DNA of 22,562 nt. Source: a virus. The notes beneath the pieces are model-generated. The model was not told the origin of the DNA, ran no database searches, and was given only the letters and a program-made list of their open reading frames with translations. Shown here in pieces: positions 20,315-22,562 of this stretch. A program made the translations under genes and the position numbers. The stretch's first letter is position 1. The number at the start of each line of letters is the position of its first letter. The stretch is taken from IMG/VR virus record IMGVR_UViG_3300028392_000309, positions 1 through 22,562 of that record. One strand, given 5' to 3'.

Positions 20315-22562
20315 TTGATAACCTCCATGCCAATTGCTTTACCATCAGGCCCGCGCACAATTCGTTTTGGAGCCGAAATCATATCAGCCACGTTTTTCAT
20401 GACTTGGGTGTTGTCATTTTGGTTTTTAAGCATTTCTTGCATTGTGCCAACGCTGTGGTTGTGGCTGTTCATAACTTGTTGGTGAGAATTATTTACCGTG
20501 TTCATCATTGCTTCAATCATGCCGCGCAAGTCTTGATTCAGGGTTGCGTGCATTTGTTGTTGCGCATCCATGTCTTCTGGGAGCAAAGACGCTGAATGGC
20601 TGATTTGAGCCACTCGAATCTTTGTATTGGCATCCAACTCAGCCCTGAAACGCTCCATTTGCTGCTCACGCTCAAGTTTTGCGCTTTCCAATTGGGCATT
20701 AAATTGCTGTTTCTGCGCCTCAAACTGCGCTTGGGCTTGTGCAATTTGCATATCAGCCTGCATCCGCATCTGCTCCAACTGTTGTTGAGCCTGCATCTTC
20801 ATCATTTCAGGATCAGGTTTAGGCGGTTGTGGTTGCGCCATCTTCTGTTTAATTTGGTCAAGTGCCTGGTCAATAACGCCCTCAAGTTCTTGAGATGACT
20901 TAAACGCACTGATACCAAACTTCATTATTTCCATCAAAACAGGCGTCATCTCTGGGCTTGCTTGTGCAACTGGCATGGCTTGCTGTAAAAAGCCAGCAAA
21001 CGCGCCAATAAACTCAGTGCGCTCACGCTTTATTGCCGCTTCATCTAATTGAACCAGGCTGTCTGCCGCCACTTCAATTCTAAAGTTGCGCAAAGGCTTG
21101 TCTTTTAGCAATTGCAAAGCCTGCGGAATCATTTGCTGATCAGCGGGTTGCATCTGGCTTGCCGCCGCATACTGCAAAATTGTTTGCGGCTGAAACTTAG
21201 TGCAAATGATCTGCGCTTTGAGCCTAATCAAGTCAGAAGCAAACAACGCCACTTCTTCTTGCATAGAACGCAATCTAAGGCTTGCAAACTGACCTTTGAT
21301 CTGTTGGGCGGTAGCTGTCTCACTTGCCTGCGATGCACCCCTCAAAATGTCTGACAAACCTGTGATTTCATAGATTTGTTGCTTGATTTCTTGTCTTGCG
21401 CGATAGCATTGCAGCAAAGCATTTGCCAAGGTGTCCAAGGGCAACAGGTCAATTGACCCTTTTAAGCCGCCCTTTTCACTGAACGCCATCCATTTATCAA
21501 CAGGAATCAACGTGTTGTTGTCGCCTTCTGTCAACAATCGTTGCAATGCGGGTGTGCTTGCATCGTAAACACCACGCACACGCAAAGACTTCACTAGTCC
21601 ATCAATGCGGTCGCTCAAGATGTCTAATTCGTTAGCTTGGTCTTGATAAAGAACGAAATCAGGAACAGGAACAAGGCTGTCGCTTGTCATCGTTGCATAC
21701 AAAGGCCTGCAACATGGAAAAAACTGCTCTAACTCTAGCGGGTCATCTCGTACGTCAATGAACTTGTTGCCTTGCTTGCTGAACCAATAGACCTTGGCGG
21801 TTTCTTTGTCCCACAACTCGCAAATCTTAGCGCGGGTGTATTCTTTTTGGTTGCTTGCGTAGTTTGATAAAGGATCTGGGCCGCTATCCAAAGGGATATT
21901 ACGCGCAGCTTCTTCACCAAAACGCTCAACTAGTGCATCTTTGGTCATGTAGACCCAACGCCAAACTTGAGTTACTTCCTCCCATGTACGGGCAACGCTG
22001 TGACCAAAATCAGCCCAATGCACATAGTCTGTCGGTGCGCATTCGTACTCGATCTGCTCCATTGGCTGAACTTCGCCTGCCGTGAAGTCTTGGCTTTCCG
22101 CCTCGTCTGCGTCTTCAGTGACTTGGAGGCCATCATCGTTCCCGAGCATCTCTGGCATACCTGGCACTTCGGTAACGTGCGGCTCGTAACGCACCCAAGC
22201 TACGCCTCGCCCTCCCAAAAAGCGATCCTCAACCGCATGGCGCATCGTGCTTCTAAAGTCGGTGTAATGCTCAATCTCAAAATCTAAAGCACGCTCAATT
22301 AAGATTGACGCAACACGCCCAACTGGATCATTGTCGCCAAATCTACGGCTGACATCAGCCTTGGGCATCTTGCTATATACAGCGGGTATCAGGGTAGAGA
22401 CGTTTGACCAAAGAATGTTAAATTTGGCAGTGTCATTGCCGCTTGCGCTGCGAGTGTCATCCCTGTAGCGCCTAATGATTTTCTTGGTACGCGCTTCCCA
22501 TTTCTTGAACTCATTGTCATAAGTGGCAATTAGGGAGTTGTACTTGTCAACTTCAGTTGGGA
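20311..22562 (-). CDS. Portal protein (N-terminus outside window)
   Basis: The frame stays open to the right edge, so the true start lies outside; at least 749 residues are visible. The first visible part contains NDTAKFNILWSNVSTLIPAVYSK and PKADVSRRFGDNDPVGR, followed by a GGRGVAWVRYEPHV strand. These are characteristic of podoviral (P22-type) portals. Further on are the CPTDYVHWADFGHSVARTWEEV element, the clip/stem region (DRIDGLVKSLRVRGVYDA) and ITGLSDILRGASQASETATAQQIKGQFASLRL, which in portals lines the tunnel. The C-terminal 200 residues are a long Gln-rich helical region (QQQLEQMRMQADMQIAQAQAQ). This is like the barrel of P22-class portals. The ring of 12 sits at the unique vertex and works with the terminase, which must be encoded further right. 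Confidence 0.9.
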   Translation of the reverse strand, partial: PTEVDKYNSLIATYDNEFKKWEARTKKIIRRYRDDTRSASGNDTAKFNILWSNVSTLIPAVYSKMPKADVSRRFGDNDPVGRVASILIERALDFEIEHYTDFRSTMRHAVEDRFLGGRGVAWVRYEPHVTEVPGMPEMLGNDDGLQVTEDADEAESQDFTAGEVQPMEQIEYECAPTDYVHWADFGHSVARTWEEVTQVWRWVYMTKDALVERFGEEAARNIPLDSGPDPLSNYASNQKEYTRAKICELWDKETAKVYWFSKQGNKFIDVRDDPLELEQFFPCCRPLYATMTSDSLVPVPDFVLYQDQANELDILSDRIDGLVKSLRVRGVYDASTPALQRLLTEGDNNTLIPVDKWMAFSEKGGLKGSIDLLPLDTLANALLQCYRARQEIKQQIYEITGLSDILRGASQASETATAQQIKGQFASLRLRSMQEEVALFASDLIRLKAQIICTKFQPQTILQYAAASQMQPADQQMIPQALQLLKDKPLRNFRIEVAADSLVQLDEAAIKRERTEFIGAFAGFLQQAMPVAQASPEMTPVLMEIMKFGISAFKSSQELEGVIDQALDQIKQKMAQPQPPKPDPEMMKMQAQQQLEQMRMQADMQIAQAQAQFEAQKQQFNAQLESAKLEREQQMERFRAELDANTKIRVAQISHSASLLPEDMDAQQQMHATLNQDLRGMIEAMMNTVNNSHQQVMNSHNHSVGTMQEMLKNQNDNTQVMKNVADMISAPKRIVRGPDGKAIGMEVIK

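Noticed and set aside
1-22562. CRISPR array, tRNA genes, integrase/attachment site, insertion sequence or reverse transcriptase
   Set aside because: No direct repeats with spacers, no cloverleaf, no recombinase or transposase motifs and no RT motifs were seen. The direct repeats found are within protein-coding genes or are the two palindromic elements.

Overview
The window is a stretch of a tailed-phage genome. It carries almost the whole late (virion and lysis) module of a probable short-tailed phage (podovirus) of a Gram-negative host. About 21.7 kb is one dense run of minus-strand genes. Most join by 1-4 nt stop/start overlaps or by short gaps with a Shine-Dalgarno of the AAGGA/GGAG type. 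There is no tail tube, sheath or tape-measure gene. Instead the order is portal, scaffold, major capsid, head-tail adaptor, tail nozzle, three large helical or Q-rich proteins, then a tail fibre. That is the P22-like order (1-8-5-4-10-7/20/16-fibre). The organism is not identified. Moderate GC, Q/N-rich virion proteins, a lipoprotein lipobox and a GH108 lysin fit a phage of an aquatic proteobacterium, possibly a freshwater betaproteobacterium, but this is inference.

Reading the minus strand from the right edge, the blocks are as follows. (1) Head: portal (20311-22562, N-terminus outside the window), a 61-aa protein, two beta-rich probable virion proteins (one with seven 20-residue repeats), a 113-aa protein, the scaffold (TTG start), the major capsid protein and a 98-aa capsid companion, then an intrinsic terminator at 16236-16267. 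(2) Head-tail joining: 120-aa and 176-aa proteins, adaptor and nozzle. (3) A GNAT acetyltransferase, then three probable ejection/internal virion proteins of 638, 538 and 679 aa. The first has eleven 18-residue Q/N repeats and a C-terminal S74 chaperone domain. (4) A tail fibre with its own S74 domain and a small 100-aa protein. (5) Lysis: two small membrane/coiled-coil proteins, a lipoprotein with an internal duplication, a 3TM-family holin and a GH108 endolysin. (6) A second GNAT acetyltransferase and an HTH-metallophosphoesterase end the run.

The first ~870 bases hold three small plus-strand genes (a winged-helix protein, a 48-aa conserved phage protein and an acidic 66-aa protein). The last of these runs 11 nt into the convergent late run. 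Terminase, replication and lysogeny genes are not in the window.

The least explained feature is a pair of intergenic elements, at 1-60 (+) and 4391-4457 (-). They share a 7-bp palindrome, GGCAGAC with a 16-17 nt centre and GTCTGCC, plus conserved flanks that include a GGGGAAAAG purine tract. Both copies lie in the sense of local transcription, just upstream of a gene. They look like members of a dispersed, perhaps tandemly built, repeat family acting as operators or as RNA structures.
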